Assembly (NCBI GenBank): GCA_934481515.1 | Contig: CAKSPO010000003.1 | Coordinates: 1 to 64,000 of the forward strand | Origin: an uncultured Eubacteriales bacterium | GTDB taxonomy: Bacteria; Bacillota; Clostridia; Oscillospirales; CAG-272 | Length of the DNA stretch: 64,000 nucleotides | Direction: 5' to 3' | Part shown: positions 1 through 8,190 of the stretch, piece after piece | Numbering within the stretch: position 1 is the stretch's first letter | Layout of the letters: each line of letters begins with the position of its first letter | Translations under genes and position numbers: made by a program | The notes under the pieces: generated by a model | What the model was told of the DNA's origin: nothing | Seen by the model: only the letters and a program-made list of their open reading frames with translations | The model's database searches: none

Positions 1-303
1 TTCGGAATCGACCCCGAAACCTATACCCAGAACCGCAACCGCCTGTTCTTCGGGCAGAAGGATAACGCCAATTACCGCGGATGCCTGAAGCTGTCGCTGG
101 AGCTGAACGATTGCACCATCGACCTGCGCGGCATTCCCGGAAGCTTTACCGTGTTTTCCTTTGCATCCACCGAAGTCGCGATCGCGGCAGATATCCGGAT
201 GAAGGGCGGCAAAATTCTGGCAGATTCCATGGATTCCATTACCTTTCTGACCATGGACGAGAGCAACGACTCCTTCCTCTTCTGCAAGGGAGCCAATGGA
301 ACC
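1..303 (+). repeat. Long direct repeat, copy 1 (inside the surface protein gene)
   Basis: About 300 bp beginning TTCGGAATCGACCCCGAAAC match bases 880-1182 with only about ten substitutions, mostly at third codon positions. The 879-bp offset is an exact multiple of three, so the reading frame is kept. The copy may begin before the window. Confidence 0.92.
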
Positions 304-2190
304 TACTCGACAATCACGCTTCCCGCAACGGCACAAAGACCGGGCATCAGCGGGAAGAATGAGGAGGGAGCACCGGTACGGTTTGGAAGTCCTGTGACCT
401 TTGGGAGTGAGACCGTCTGGTCGCTTACAGAAAGCCGCGATGTCGTCACGGATTACGGCACCATTCCGGCAGAATATGTGGACAGCACGTTCGTGCTTTT
501 CAGGAACGGCTCCTTCCTTTGCGCCCTGAGTAGCTGGAAGGACATTTGCACCAAGGCGCGCGAAACCCTCAAGGCAAACCCCGGGAGCACAATGGAGATT
601 TTGCTGCAGGCAGACTACACCGTAGAATCTTACAGCGGTAACAGCAACTGGCTCTGCTTCATGGACGGCAACATGATGCTGGATCTCGGCGGGCACACCA
701 TCCGCACCGAAAAGTCCCTGTTCGAGGCAGGCGTGGACAAGAGCTACACCGGAAGCAAATACAGCGCGGGACTGACCGTCCGGAACGGAACGCTTCTGAT
801 CGGAAGCGGCAACCTCTTCGCCGGACAGAATAACTCCAATTACGACAAGACCATCAACGTCGCCTTTGAGAATGTTACCTTCGGAATCGACCCCGAAACC
901 TATACCCAGAACCGCAACCGCCTGTTCTTCGGGCAGAAGGATAACGCCAATTACCGTGGATGCCTGAAACTGTCGCTGGAGCTGAACGATTGCACCATCG
1001 ATCTGCGCGGCATTCCCGGAAGCTTTACCGTGTTTTCCTTTGCATCCACCGAAGTCGCGATCGCGGCAGACATCCGGATGAAGGGCGGCAGAATTCTGGC
1101 AGATTCCATGGATTCCATTACCTTCCTGACCATGGACGAGAGCAACGACTCCTTCCTCTTCTGCAAGGGAACCAACGGCGCCTATCCTGCCATGATCGTT
1201 GCGGACGGAAGGGCGCTGCAAACGGAATTTCAGACCCCGGAAGGAACGGCATCCTTTACGGAGACGGAAGAGGAACACACATGGTATCTGACCATCGGCG
1301 GCGTCCGCATCACCGGAGCCTCCGTCCATCTCGGCGCGGATCTTGCCGTCCGTTATTATGTAAAGATACCGGATGCATGGCTTGAGAAAATCGGAACGGT
1401 CTCCATGCGCTTTACCATCAACGGCAGGAGCGTCACCGTCACCGATTACCGGGTGATTGATGGGGAATATGTGTTTACCTTCACCGGAATCGCGCCGCAG
1501 GAAATGTCCGACCGGATTGATGCAGTGGTGCTGGCAGACGGGAAGGAATGCGCCGCAAGGAGCGGCTACAGCATCCGGGACAACTGCCGGAATCTGTTGG
1601 AAAAGAGCGCTGCGGAGCTGGGACTGAGCGAAGGAAAATATACCGCCATGCGGACGCTGATTTCCGATTTGCTCACCTACGGAGCCGCCGCGCAGGAATA
1701 CCGGAATTGGCACACCGAGACCCCTGCCACAGCGGGCGTTTCCGGACTTCAGCCCTCGGATGCAGCGCCGGATCAAACGTGGAACATGACCATGAGCACA
1801 ACCGATGAGGAGCATCTCCGCTTCCTTTCCGCCGCCGTCTATTTCAGTACCGCAAACAGCATCTGTATCCGCTTCCGCGCGGACGTGACGGAAAAGGAAA
1901 GCGTCGTCCTGCGGATCGGAGACAAAACCTTCCCGCTGTCCGGACTTGTTTTGACCGGAGAAAACGAGTACAGAGTCGTCCTTTCAAACTTGCCCGCAAC
2001 GGCATTCGGTGAGAAATATACTCTGGAACTTGTTCAAGCCGGAACGGTTGTGGCGACCCTGACCTACAGCGTCAATGCTTATGCGAGCGCGATTCTTGGC
2101 GCGGCGGAAAGCTCCGACGGAATGAAAGAACTTGCCCTTACACTGTACCGGTACGGAATGTCGGCAGCTGCGTATGCGTCCGCACAATAA
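1..2190 (+). CDS. Large surface protein with duplicated beta-helix segment (5' end outside window)
   Basis: The reading frame is open from base 1, so the start and any signal peptide lie upstream; 729 residues are visible. Residues 1-101 recur almost unchanged at 294-394 (starting FGIDPETYTQNR), coded by near-identical DNA 879 bp apart. The intervening part has short alternating hydrophobic strands and Asn/Gly turns, as in a right-handed beta-helix. From about residue 410 come two diverged copies of a ~125-residue module ending in LLTYGAAAQEY and LYRYGMSAAAY; such modules with a YSVNAYAS-like helix are common at the C-termini of Clostridia cell-surface proteins (family knowledge). No LPXTG signal or membrane anchor is seen at the C-terminus. 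A small ORF and a lipoprotein gene follow at once, probably as one operon. The biochemical function is unknown; a surface or adhesion role is inferred. Confidence 0.75.
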   Translation, partial: FGIDPETYTQNRNRLFFGQKDNANYRGCLKLSLELNDCTIDLRGIPGSFTVFSFASTEVAIAADIRMKGGKILADSMDSITFLTMDESNDSFLFCKGANGTYSTITLPATAQRPGISGKNEEGAPVRFGSPVTFGSETVWSLTESRDVVTDYGTIPAEYVDSTFVLFRNGSFLCALSSWKDICTKARETLKANPGSTMEILLQADYTVESYSGNSNWLCFMDGNMMLDLGGHTIRTEKSLFEAGVDKSYTGSKYSAGLTVRNGTLLIGSGNLFAGQNNSNYDKTINVAFENVTFGIDPETYTQNRNRLFFGQKDNANYRGCLKLSLELNDCTIDLRGIPGSFTVFSFASTEVAIAADIRMKGGRILADSMDSITFLTMDESNDSFLFCKGTNGAYPAMIVADGRALQTEFQTPEGTASFTETEEEHTWYLTIGGVRITGASVHLGADLAVRYYVKIPDAWLEKIGTVSMRFTINGRSVTVTDYRVIDGEYVFTFTGIAPQEMSDRIDAVVLADGKECAARSGYSIRDNCRNLLEKSAAELGLSEGKYTAMRTLISDLLTYGAAAQEYRNWHTETPATAGVSGLQPSDAAPDQTWNMTMSTTDEEHLRFLSAAVYFSTANSICIRFRADVTEKESVVLRIGDKTFPLSGLVLTGENEYRVVLSNLPATAFGEKYTLELVQAGTVVATLTYSVNAYASAILGAAESSDGMKELALTLYRYGMSAAAYASAQ
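880..1182 (+). repeat. Long direct repeat, copy 2 (inside the surface protein gene)
   Basis: Second copy of the repeat at bases 1-303. After it the two copies diverge completely: copy 1 leads into another beta-helix unit, copy 2 into the C-terminal modules. This suggests unit-length duplication or recent gene conversion. Confidence 0.92.
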
Positions 2191-2202
2191 GGAGGGAAGA
2201 AC

Positions 2203-2352
2203 ATGAAGCAAACAGAAAAGAGCCGGTACTTACCTCCGGTCGTCAGGGTGATTTCTTTTTCTCCCGCGGATATTCTGACCACCAGTGCCGGATTTTTCGG
2301 AGAGGAGCATTGCTTCCTCTCCGAGAAGGATGAGGAGGAGCCAGAGCTATGA
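2203..2352 (+). CDS. 49-residue peptide with PPVVRVISF...DILTTS motif
   Basis: A small ORF with a GGAGG ribosome binding site overlapping the stop codon of the surface protein gene. The ATGA overlap with the following lipoprotein gene suggests translational coupling. The product starts MKQTEKSRYLPPVVRVISF, carries ADILTTSAGF in the middle and ends in an acidic Glu/Asp-rich tail. There is no signal peptide or membrane segment. From memory, short proteins of the pattern 'P-x-V-x-V-I-x-F ... D-[IV]-[IL]-T-[TA]-S' sit next to surface-protein genes in many Clostridia, but I know of no assigned function. Position and coupling argue that it is translated; a role (peptide precursor, chaperone or regulator) is not established. 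Confidence 0.65.
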   Translation: MKQTEKSRYLPPVVRVISFSPADILTTSAGFFGEEHCFLSEKDEEEPEL

Positions 2353-2786
2353 ACAGACGTTGCAGAGGAATCGTGAACGGTATGGCGGCAATTCTTCTCG
2401 CGGCAGGCATGCTGTTCTTCTCTGCCTGCGGGGGAGACGAAGAACATACGCATACCCCGGAAGAAGTGCCCGCAAAGGAACCAACCTGTACAGAGAACGG
2501 GAACCGTGCCTACTACCGTTGCTCCGAATGTCACGGGATGTTTGCGGACGCGGAATGTCGGACAGAGGTCACAAAGGAGGAGCTGTGCATTCCCGCACTG
2601 GGGCATCTTTGGGACGGCGACTGCGACACCCTTTGCAACCGCGACGGGTGTGGCGGGGTCAGAGAACCGGGAAGCCATACGGATGCCGATGAGGACGGCA
2701 GGTGTGATTACTGCGGCAAAGAGGTTCCCGCCGGAGATTTTACACCGGATACCGGAGGCATTGATCTTCCGAAGGATCCCTTCTGA
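2349..2786 (+). CDS. Small Cys-rich putative lipoprotein
   Basis: A 145-residue protein with a basic N-terminus, a hydrophobic stretch and a lipobox FSAC near residue 27, so it should be lipid-anchored outside the membrane. The mature part has three Cys-pair motifs (RCSECHG, LCNRDGCG and CDYCG) separated by His/Asp/Glu-rich linkers such as HTDADEDG. These look like short structural or metal-binding knuckles. Similar Cys-pair segments are frequent in surface proteins of gut Clostridia (family knowledge). It overlaps the 49-residue ORF by 4 bp and is the last gene of this operon, followed by two hairpins. Its function is unknown; it may be a companion of the upstream surface protein. Confidence 0.75.
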   Translation: MNRRCRGIVNGMAAILLAAGMLFFSACGGDEEHTHTPEEVPAKEPTCTENGNRAYYRCSECHGMFADAECRTEVTKEELCIPALGHLWDGDCDTLCNRDGCGGVREPGSHTDADEDGRCDYCGKEVPAGDFTPDTGGIDLPKDPF

Positions 2787-2829
2787 GCGGATCCGTAAAG
2801 AAGACCGGAAAAAACCGGATTACAAAAGT

Positions 2830-2859
2830 GGCTGTTAAAAACTCGGGTTTTTAACAGCC
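2830..2859. terminator. Hairpin, palindrome family member 1
   Basis: A perfect 13-bp stem GGCTGTTAAAAAC/GTTTTTAACAGCC with a TCGG loop. The A and T tracts are inside the stem, so it is symmetrical for both strands. It lies between convergent genes and probably acts as a bidirectional terminator. Confidence 0.7.
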
Positions 2860-2985
2860 CCTTCCAAACGTCGGTCGGAAATCCGGTGTTTTCGGAGCAA
2901 ACTTGATTATTTTTACCGCCTGCATCTTGTTTTTGATTTCTTGGCGGCAAAACGGTAGTGCTTAGCCGCCGGAACCAACGTCGTC

Positions 2986-3026
2986 GGAGGTGTTAAAAAG
3001 CTCAAAATGAGTTTTTTAACACCTCC
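2986..3026. terminator. Hairpin, palindrome family member 2
   Basis: An 18-bp stem (GGAGGTGTTAAAAAGCTC with GAGTTTTTTAACACCTCC, one mismatch) around the loop AAAAT. It is the second member of the family in this convergent intergenic region. Confidence 0.7.
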
Positions 3027-3181
3027 TTTTCAGATAGGCGAAGAGATATTCTGCTGCCGGAACCGTCAGACGAAAAGCTGGGGGAACATCTGCCCGTTTT
3101 TCGGCTCTGCGGTCATGTTCCGCCGTGTATTTTTGGTATGTGACATTGTTTATCCTGCTTTTTCTGCCAAAACGTATGTTC

Positions 3182-4309
3182 TCAGCCGTTCCTGTGCGCT
3201 TCGCTGCCGGCGGTGAGAATGAATTCCGCAATTTTTTCGGCGCCATCCGGCGGTACCGTCCGGCGCTGCGCCAGAAGCATCCGTTCGGCGGCGGAGGTAT
3301 CATAAACCAGACGGTCGGCAAACCGTGCCGCCTCCTCCGCGTTCTTTGCAAAGAGGGACATTCCATGCTGTTCAAAAAACTCCGCATTCTGCGTCTCCAC
3401 GCCGGGAATGATCATGGTGTGTACCAAGGGAACCCCTGCCACCGCCGCTTCGGAGCTGGAAATCCCGCCCGCCTTTGAGAGCAGAACATCCGAGGCATGC
3501 ATATAAAGCGGAACTTTGTCGGTGAAGGGAACGGTCAGTACCTCTCCGGACGGGAACGTTGTCTGCAGTTCCCGGCGAAGCTCCTCGTTTCTGCCCGGCA
3601 GAACGCAGAGCAGGGAATTTTCATCCGGAATGCGCAGAAGCGTATTGCAGAGCGCTACGGCATCGCCGCACCCGATTCCACCGGTCATAATCAGATAGAT
3701 TTTTTTGCCGGCGGGAAGCCCGAGCGCTTCCCGCGCGTCCGCTTTGGAGGTTCTCGCGCAGAACTTTGCCGAGACCGGCATCCCCGTTACCAAAAGGCGT
3801 TGCGGCGCAATTCCGGCGGCGACGCATTCTTTTTTTACATCTTCGTGCGGAAGGAAGCAGACATCCGGCTTGGTTTCCGCGAGGAAAGGGATGCAGGTAT
3901 AGTCCGAAAGAATCCCGTAAAAGGGAACGGAACACTTCCCGTGGCGGCGCAGATCGGTCATCGTTTCCATGGGGAACAGGTGCGAGCAGACCACGGCATC
4001 ATATGCTTTTTCCGCAATGAACTCCGCCAGCTTGTCGGCGTAACGGGTATTGGCAAGATAAACGGGAGAGGTCACGCCGGTGGAGCTGAGCGTGGCACCC
4101 GCACGGTACATCATGCCGAAGATCTCCGGCGTTTTGGAGGAAATGCGGTTGAGAATTTTGTCAAAGCTGAACGGTCCCGGTTCTCCGGACATCCGAAGCA
4201 GATCCAGAAATCCGACCTCCGCTCCCCGCCGTTCCAATTCCTCCCGTACCGCCGCGGCGCAGTGATTGTGTCCTTCTCCCGTGCTGCAGCTCAGAAGCAA
4301 AACCTTCAT
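3182..4309 (-). CDS. GT28-type glycosyltransferase (MGDG synthase / diacylglycerol glucosyltransferase-like)
   Basis: A 375-residue protein of usual family length. It opens with MKVLLLSCSTGEGHNHCA, typical of the N-terminal MGDG-synthase domain (about residues 10-180). The C-terminal GT28 half has the acceptor/nucleotide-sugar signature GGISSSEAAVAGVPLV near residue 285. Enzymes of this family transfer a sugar from UDP-hexose to diacylglycerol at the inner membrane face to make glycolipids (UgtP/YpfP group). The sugar and chain length cannot be read from the sequence. The start follows AAGGAGA at good spacing. The gene lies 57 bp downstream of ymdB on the same strand, so co-transcription is likely. 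A relative acting on another lipid is possible. Confidence 0.85.
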   Translation of the reverse strand: MKVLLLSCSTGEGHNHCAAAVREELERRGAEVGFLDLLRMSGEPGPFSFDKILNRISSKTPEIFGMMYRAGATLSSTGVTSPVYLANTRYADKLAEFIAEKAYDAVVCSHLFPMETMTDLRRHGKCSVPFYGILSDYTCIPFLAETKPDVCFLPHEDVKKECVAAGIAPQRLLVTGMPVSAKFCARTSKADAREALGLPAGKKIYLIMTGGIGCGDAVALCNTLLRIPDENSLLCVLPGRNEELRRELQTTFPSGEVLTVPFTDKVPLYMHASDVLLSKAGGISSSEAAVAGVPLVHTMIIPGVETQNAEFFEQHGMSLFAKNAEEAARFADRLVYDTSAAERMLLAQRRTVPPDGAEKIAEFILTAGSEAHRNG

Positions 4310-4366
4310 TCTTTGTTTCTCCTTTTCTCGGATTTTTGACGCTTTCCGGATCTGAAAACGAATGGG

Positions 4367-5140
4367 TCAGAAGCGGATTCTCCGGACACTGCGGACGCGG
4401 GCGGAACGCTCGTCCACTTCAAAGACGGCACCCTCTGCGCAGACCGCACCGGAGGCTACCGGAAACTTGGTCGGCATCATTGTTCGGAAGCGGGAAATGA
4501 CCGCGTCGGCATCCGTTCCGAGCACACCGTTTTGCGGAGCACACATTCCAAGATCGGTAATATATCCGGAACCGTGGGGCAGAATGCGCTCGTCCGCCGT
4601 AGCAACATGGGTGTGTGTCCCGAAAAGAACCTGTATTTTTCCGTCAAAATACAGACCGAGCGCCAGCTTTTCGCTGGTTGCCTCGGCGTGAATATCCATC
4701 AGAGCAAGGTCATAATTACCGGACTCCCGGGCAAGAATCTGTTCCACCGTCGCAAAGGGATCCGCCAGCGGATCCAGATAGACCCTTCCGCAAACATTGA
4801 TGCAGAGCAAGCGCCATCCGTTTACCGGAACCACTGTGTAGCCGCAGCCGGGAGCGGTTGCGGGATAGTTCGCAGGACGGATGATTCGGTTCGGAAAGTC
4901 GTCCAGGAACGGGTAAAGACTTTGTTTCCCGAAGGCATGGTTGCCGAGTGTGATCAGATCGGCACCCGCATCCAGCAGTGCCTGCGCGTCACAGGCGGAC
5001 AGCCCCCGGATTTCGGAGGCGTTTTCTCCGTTTACAACCGTGAAGTCAATAGACTCCCGACGGCAGACAGCTCCGAGCTGCTGTTTCAGATAAGCGACGG
5101 AACTCTCTCCCACCACGTCGCCAAGTGCCAGAATCCGCAT
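4367..5140 (-). CDS. ymdB: YmdB-family metallophosphoesterase
   Basis: A 257-residue calcineurin-like phosphoesterase with the family's metal-site motifs in order: GDVVGE near residue 8, NGENAS near 38, LGNHAF near 67, DIHAEATSEK near 150 and GTHTHVAT near 175. These match the TIGR00282/YmdB group, whose Bacillus member hydrolyses 2',3'-cyclic nucleotides and affects biofilm and motility decisions. I chose the start at MRILALGD because it is preceded by AAGAAAGGA at proper spacing; an upstream in-frame ATG at 5176 lacks this. It is the first gene of a probable pair with the downstream glycosyltransferase. Its upstream region is a 21-bp degenerate repeat array. Confidence 0.92.
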   Translation of the reverse strand: MRILALGDVVGESSVAYLKQQLGAVCRRESIDFTVVNGENASEIRGLSACDAQALLDAGADLITLGNHAFGKQSLYPFLDDFPNRIIRPANYPATAPGCGYTVVPVNGWRLLCINVCGRVYLDPLADPFATVEQILARESGNYDLALMDIHAEATSEKLALGLYFDGKIQVLFGTHTHVATADERILPHGSGYITDLGMCAPQNGVLGTDADAVISRFRTMMPTKFPVASGAVCAEGAVFEVDERSARVRSVRRIRF

Positions 5141-5225
5141 ATACAGTCCTTTCTTGCATTCATTTTCCGGGAGCACCGGACAGATTTTATGAAAAAATTG
5201 AGATCGTTTTTGCCGGAAAACAGTC

Positions 5226-5486
5226 TTTCTCCGAAAAACAGACCTTTGCGGGAGTACGCCATTTTCGGGAAAAAGCGTACCGCTTTCAATAAAACGGTTC
5301 CCGCATTTGGGAAAAGATTATCGCTTCCGGTCAAAAACTTCACCCGCATTCGAAAAAAACATACCGCTTCCGATAAAATGCCCCCGGTTTTGGGAAAAGG
5401 AAGCTCACTTTCGGGAAGCGGCGAACCATTTCCGGTAAAAAAGGCTGCCGCTCCCGATGGAAGGTGCGCCACTTTCGGTAAGATGG
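5226..5486. repeat. Degenerate ~21-bp tandem repeat array
   Basis: About a dozen units, each starting TTTCGG/TTCCGG followed by an A-run and a GC-rich tail (e.g. TTTTGGGAAAAGG, TTTCCGGTAAAAAAGG, TTCCGATAAAATG), repeat every 19-23 bases. The pattern preserves period better than sequence. It lies between ymdB and the VOC gene, both on the minus strand, hence in the ymdB upstream region. The period of about seven codons leaves frames open on both strands, but composition and context argue against coding. Confidence 0.7.
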
Positions 5487-5522
5487 AAAAAATGATGGGA
5501 AAACGGTTGTTCTGCGGCAGGG

Positions 5523-5921
5523 TTATTTTGCGGCAAAAAACTCCACCGCTTCCCCGGTCGGTCCCTCGCAGAAGGAAATGCGTGCCGGATAGGGAGGGAC
5601 GGAAGAAAAGCAGATGTCCTTCGGTTCAATGGTGATGCGGTAGCCGTTCTTCTGCACCAGCTGTGCAAAAGCGTCCACATCGTTTACCGCGAAGGCGATA
5701 TGGCGAAGCGCGCCTTCGCCGGGGGTATCCGTGGCGTTCGCCGTGATCTCCATGATCCCGGCACCGGTGTCCAGCATGATGCCCGGTGCTTCCGCCGTTC
5801 CCCATGTCCGAACCACCGAAAGCCCCAACAGATCGCGGTAGAAATGTACGGTTCTTTCAAAATTTTCAATGCCGCGGCATTTCAGCGCGACGTGATGGAT
5901 TCCTGTAATCTGTGGTTTCAT
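5523..5921 (-). CDS. VOC (glyoxalase/bleomycin-resistance) family protein
   Basis: A 132-residue single-domain vicinal-oxygen-chelate protein. It shows the paired beta-alpha-beta-beta-beta modules: GIHHVALKC near the N-terminus, FYRDLLGLSVV, then LRHIAFAVNDVDAF opening the second half and GEAVEFFAAK at the end. The His and Glu residues at these positions are the usual metal ligands. Members act as glyoxalases, dioxygenases, epimerases or antibiotic-binding proteins, and the substrate cannot be told here. A GGAG motif precedes the start. The gene begins 48 bp after the SGNH esterase gene on the same strand, so the two are probably co-transcribed. Confidence 0.88.
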   Translation of the reverse strand: MKPQITGIHHVALKCRGIENFERTVHFYRDLLGLSVVRTWGTAEAPGIMLDTGAGIMEITANATDTPGEGALRHIAFAVNDVDAFAQLVQKNGYRITIEPKDICFSSVPPYPARISFCEGPTGEAVEFFAAK

Positions 5922-5969
5922 TTCTTAGTCTCCGTTCTGTTCATTGTTTATCATACATTTATTTTTATT

Positions 5970-7115
5970 TTATTCATCGACCGCCGACTTTTTTGCAGCA
6001 GAAATGTCGTCCAATACCTTTCGCATCAGTGGAAAAAGCGCTTCTGCCCATTTTTTGCATCCGACTGCATTCGGGTGTCCCCCGAAGGCGGCAATGTGAT
6101 CCTCTTCGGGCGACTTGCAGAGCACCGGAACCGTGTCGAAACAGGCATCCGTCTCTGCCGCCAGCTCTTCGCGAAGATAGCGGTTGACCCCATGCCAGAT
6201 TTCTCTCAGCTCCGGATCGTAATCGAAGGGAGGAACGGTCTGCAAAACAACACGCACGCCGGCGGCTTTCAGCTTCCGGACGGTCTCTGTGAGGTTCCGT
6301 TTCAACGCCTCTCCGTCCCGTGTCTGCAACAGGTCATTGATCCCAAGGCAGAGAACTACCAGGTCGTTCTGCCTGGCGCGGAAAAGCCAGGCGCCGTCGC
6401 TTGCCGCATCGGAGGCGCGGGCAAATCCGAGTCCGAGATTCCAGAAGGCAAAGTCCGTTCCGAGCATTCCGGAGAGGACGGCATTCCAGTGTGCATAAGA
6501 ATTCTGTTCGGTTCCGATTCCCTGTGTGATGGAGTCTCCGAGGTATCCGATGCGAAGCGCGACCGGGCGGTCGCAGCCGACCATGGAAGCCAGCGGCATC
6601 TGCCGGCAGGGAAACCATTGACCGTCCTCCGCACGCCGGAAGACCGGGAGGAGGGTTTCCTCGTGATAAGGGATCATTCTGCCGCAGAAGGAAATCTGAA
6701 GGCAGAGATACATTCCCGCCGCGGCATCCGCCTCCACCCGGTCGGAGACGAAAAATCCGCCGGGAAAAACCGCCTTTTCGCGGCTCCCTCCAAAGGTCAG
6801 GGGAATGAGTGTTCCCGGTTCTTCTGCGGGTTCCGCCGTTTTCGTCACGCCCACCGAAGCGGAGAGAATCTGCCACTGGTCGCAGATGAGGTTGCAGTGT
6901 CCGCGGTCGCCGCGGTCATAGGTTGTATCGATTGTATTGGAAAAAAGGAAGGACCAGCCACAGCGTCCGCCTGCCTGCACCCGGTAGTAGACCCTGCCGG
7001 TCAGAATACGGGACGGATCCTCGGGACAGAAGAACATCTGGTTCCCGGAGCCTGCCACCGTGCCGGAGGAATAGGTATCAAAATACGGCATGCCAAAATG
7101 TTTTTCTGTCTTCAT
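5970..7115 (-). CDS. Two-domain SGNH/GDSL hydrolase (putative carbohydrate esterase)
   Basis: A 381-residue protein. The first ~170 residues lack helix-type sequence and look like a beta-sandwich. The second half is an SGNH hydrolase: block I GYLGDSITQG with the nucleophile Ser near residue 193, block III LCLGINDLLQ, and block V GGHPNAVGCKKWA with the catalytic His. A beta-sandwich followed by an SGNH domain resembles CE2-type acetyl-xylan esterases (family knowledge), so deacetylation of a glycan is the best guess; it has no signal peptide and is probably cytoplasmic. The transcript starts about 160 bp upstream at a strong promoter and carries a tandem 11-bp repeat in its leader. The VOC gene follows. 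Confidence 0.83.
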   Translation of the reverse strand: MKTEKHFGMPYFDTYSSGTVAGSGNQMFFCPEDPSRILTGRVYYRVQAGGRCGWSFLFSNTIDTTYDRGDRGHCNLICDQWQILSASVGVTKTAEPAEEPGTLIPLTFGGSREKAVFPGGFFVSDRVEADAAAGMYLCLQISFCGRMIPYHEETLLPVFRRAEDGQWFPCRQMPLASMVGCDRPVALRIGYLGDSITQGIGTEQNSYAHWNAVLSGMLGTDFAFWNLGLGFARASDAASDGAWLFRARQNDLVVLCLGINDLLQTRDGEALKRNLTETVRKLKAAGVRVVLQTVPPFDYDPELREIWHGVNRYLREELAAETDACFDTVPVLCKSPEEDHIAAFGGHPNAVGCKKWAEALFPLMRKVLDDISAAKKSAVDE

Positions 7116-7149
7116 GAGAGAACTCCCTGATCAAATAAAAAATAAAATA

Positions 7150-7204
7150 CAAGAGGAGCACAAGAGAAGCACAAGAGAAGCACAAGAGAAGCACAAGAGA
7201 AACT
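7150..7204. repeat. 11-bp tandem repeat in the esterase leader
   Basis: Five consecutive near-identical copies of CAAGAGAAGCA (first and last slightly altered). It lies between the promoter at 7279-7307 and the start codon of the SGNH esterase, so it is transcribed as untranslated leader. Confidence 0.88.
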
Positions 7205-7278
7205 GTGTGTTTCTGACGGCGAAGCGCGGAGCCGTCTTCACGAAGGCGGATCTCGTCTTTCTTCTGCGGTATGCAGTC

Positions 7279-7307
7279 ATTATAGCAGATAAAACGGAGC
7301 ATGTCAA
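7279..7307 (-). promoter_or_regulatory. Sigma-A promoter of the SGNH esterase gene
   Basis: On the minus strand TTGACA (7307-7302) and TATAAT (7284-7279) are separated by exactly 17 bp, a consensus promoter reading towards the esterase start at 7115. Confidence 0.88.
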
Positions 7308-7810
7308 CGCTCCCGCGGAAACAATAAAAACAATTTCCCGGCGCCGCACAAGCATCCCGGCTTCCTTTCAGCTGGTAGGATGCAGGCAGACCCCGCGCGG
7401 GCAAAGCCGGTTTCCTACGGACATAGAAGAGTTTTTTGTTCAGCGGAAGCCGGAAGCGGAGTGGAAAGTTATCGTTTTGCAAAACAGCAAAAATTCCATG
7501 ATACAGATCAAACCTCATCCGCCGCTGACGCGGTTCCCCTGTCTCGCTGCGGCTCGGGCACATTCGGGTTCTGATAGTCCCCGGACTGTCATTCATTACC
7601 CTCGTGCCGCTTCGCTACCCACTGGAGAAGGCTTTTGGGTAAATCCCCCTTGGATAAAAATCTATGCTGAGATAAAAATCTATGCTGATTGCCGCGGGCA
7701 TGTTCGGCTTTCATTCCTTTTCCGAAAAAATGTCAAACCAAAACGAAAAATGCCGATATAAAAAACAATTTTTCCGGCGGTGCACAAGCGTTCCGGTTTT
7801 TTCTGATTCC

Positions 7811-7997
7811 GTAGGGGCGGGGTCTGCCCGCCCGTTTGTGCGGGTTTTGCGGCACATCGGGCATGGGGGGCACCAAGGATTGAATTCGATTTATTCAATT
7901 CACTGCGCCGCAAGAGAAAAACAAAATCCGGCGGGAGAAAACCGCCGGGATGGTTGTGCAGGTTCCTTAGAAGCGGGCGGGTTGACCCCGCCCCTAC
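7811..7997. mobile_element. MITE-like GC-rich element, copy 1
   Basis: A 187-bp segment bounded by ~24-bp terminal inverted repeats: the left end GTAGGGGCGGGGTCTGCCC matches the complement of the right end with about two differences. Inside are CACCAAGGATTG and CCGCCGGGATGGTTGTGC, both shared with copy 2. It has no ORF for a transposase. Whether it moves is unknown; the evidence is the inverted ends plus a second copy 380 bp away. Confidence 0.5.
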
Positions 7998-8059
7998 GAG
8001 GGAGAGGGGATTCCGACGTTTGACGGGAGCCGGAAGCGGAATGTGCAGATGGGATTTTT
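7998..8059. repeat. 62-bp direct repeat beside the MITE-like element, copy 1
   Basis: Sequence beginning GAGGGAGAGGGGATTCCGAC and ending in GATGGGATTTTT is identical to 8427-8488, directly after the right end of the second element. The repeated unit is therefore longer than the inverted-repeat element itself. Confidence 0.85.
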
Positions 8060-8190
8060 GCCCAACAGGAGCCGGGGGCGGAGTGAAAAGCGGGATTTTT
8101 TCGTCCGGCGAAAGCCGATAAGAAAATGAAAAACGACCGCAATGAAAAAATTTCCGGCTTCACATAAACATCAAATTTTCTATCAAGCCG

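Larger units (their letters stand above)
2787..3181. other. Intergenic region between convergent genes
   Basis: About 395 bp between the lipoprotein gene and the convergent glycosyltransferase gene. It holds two strong hairpins of the window-wide palindrome family (2830-2859 and 2986-3026). No credible coding sequence is seen. Confidence 0.7.

Noticed and set aside
4532..5635. Plus-strand open frame with a seven-residue repeat pattern over the ymdB upstream region
   Set aside because: Most of it is antisense to ymdB and the rest translates the 21-bp DNA repeat. It has no supported start, and the minus strand is equally open, as expected from a 21-bp period.
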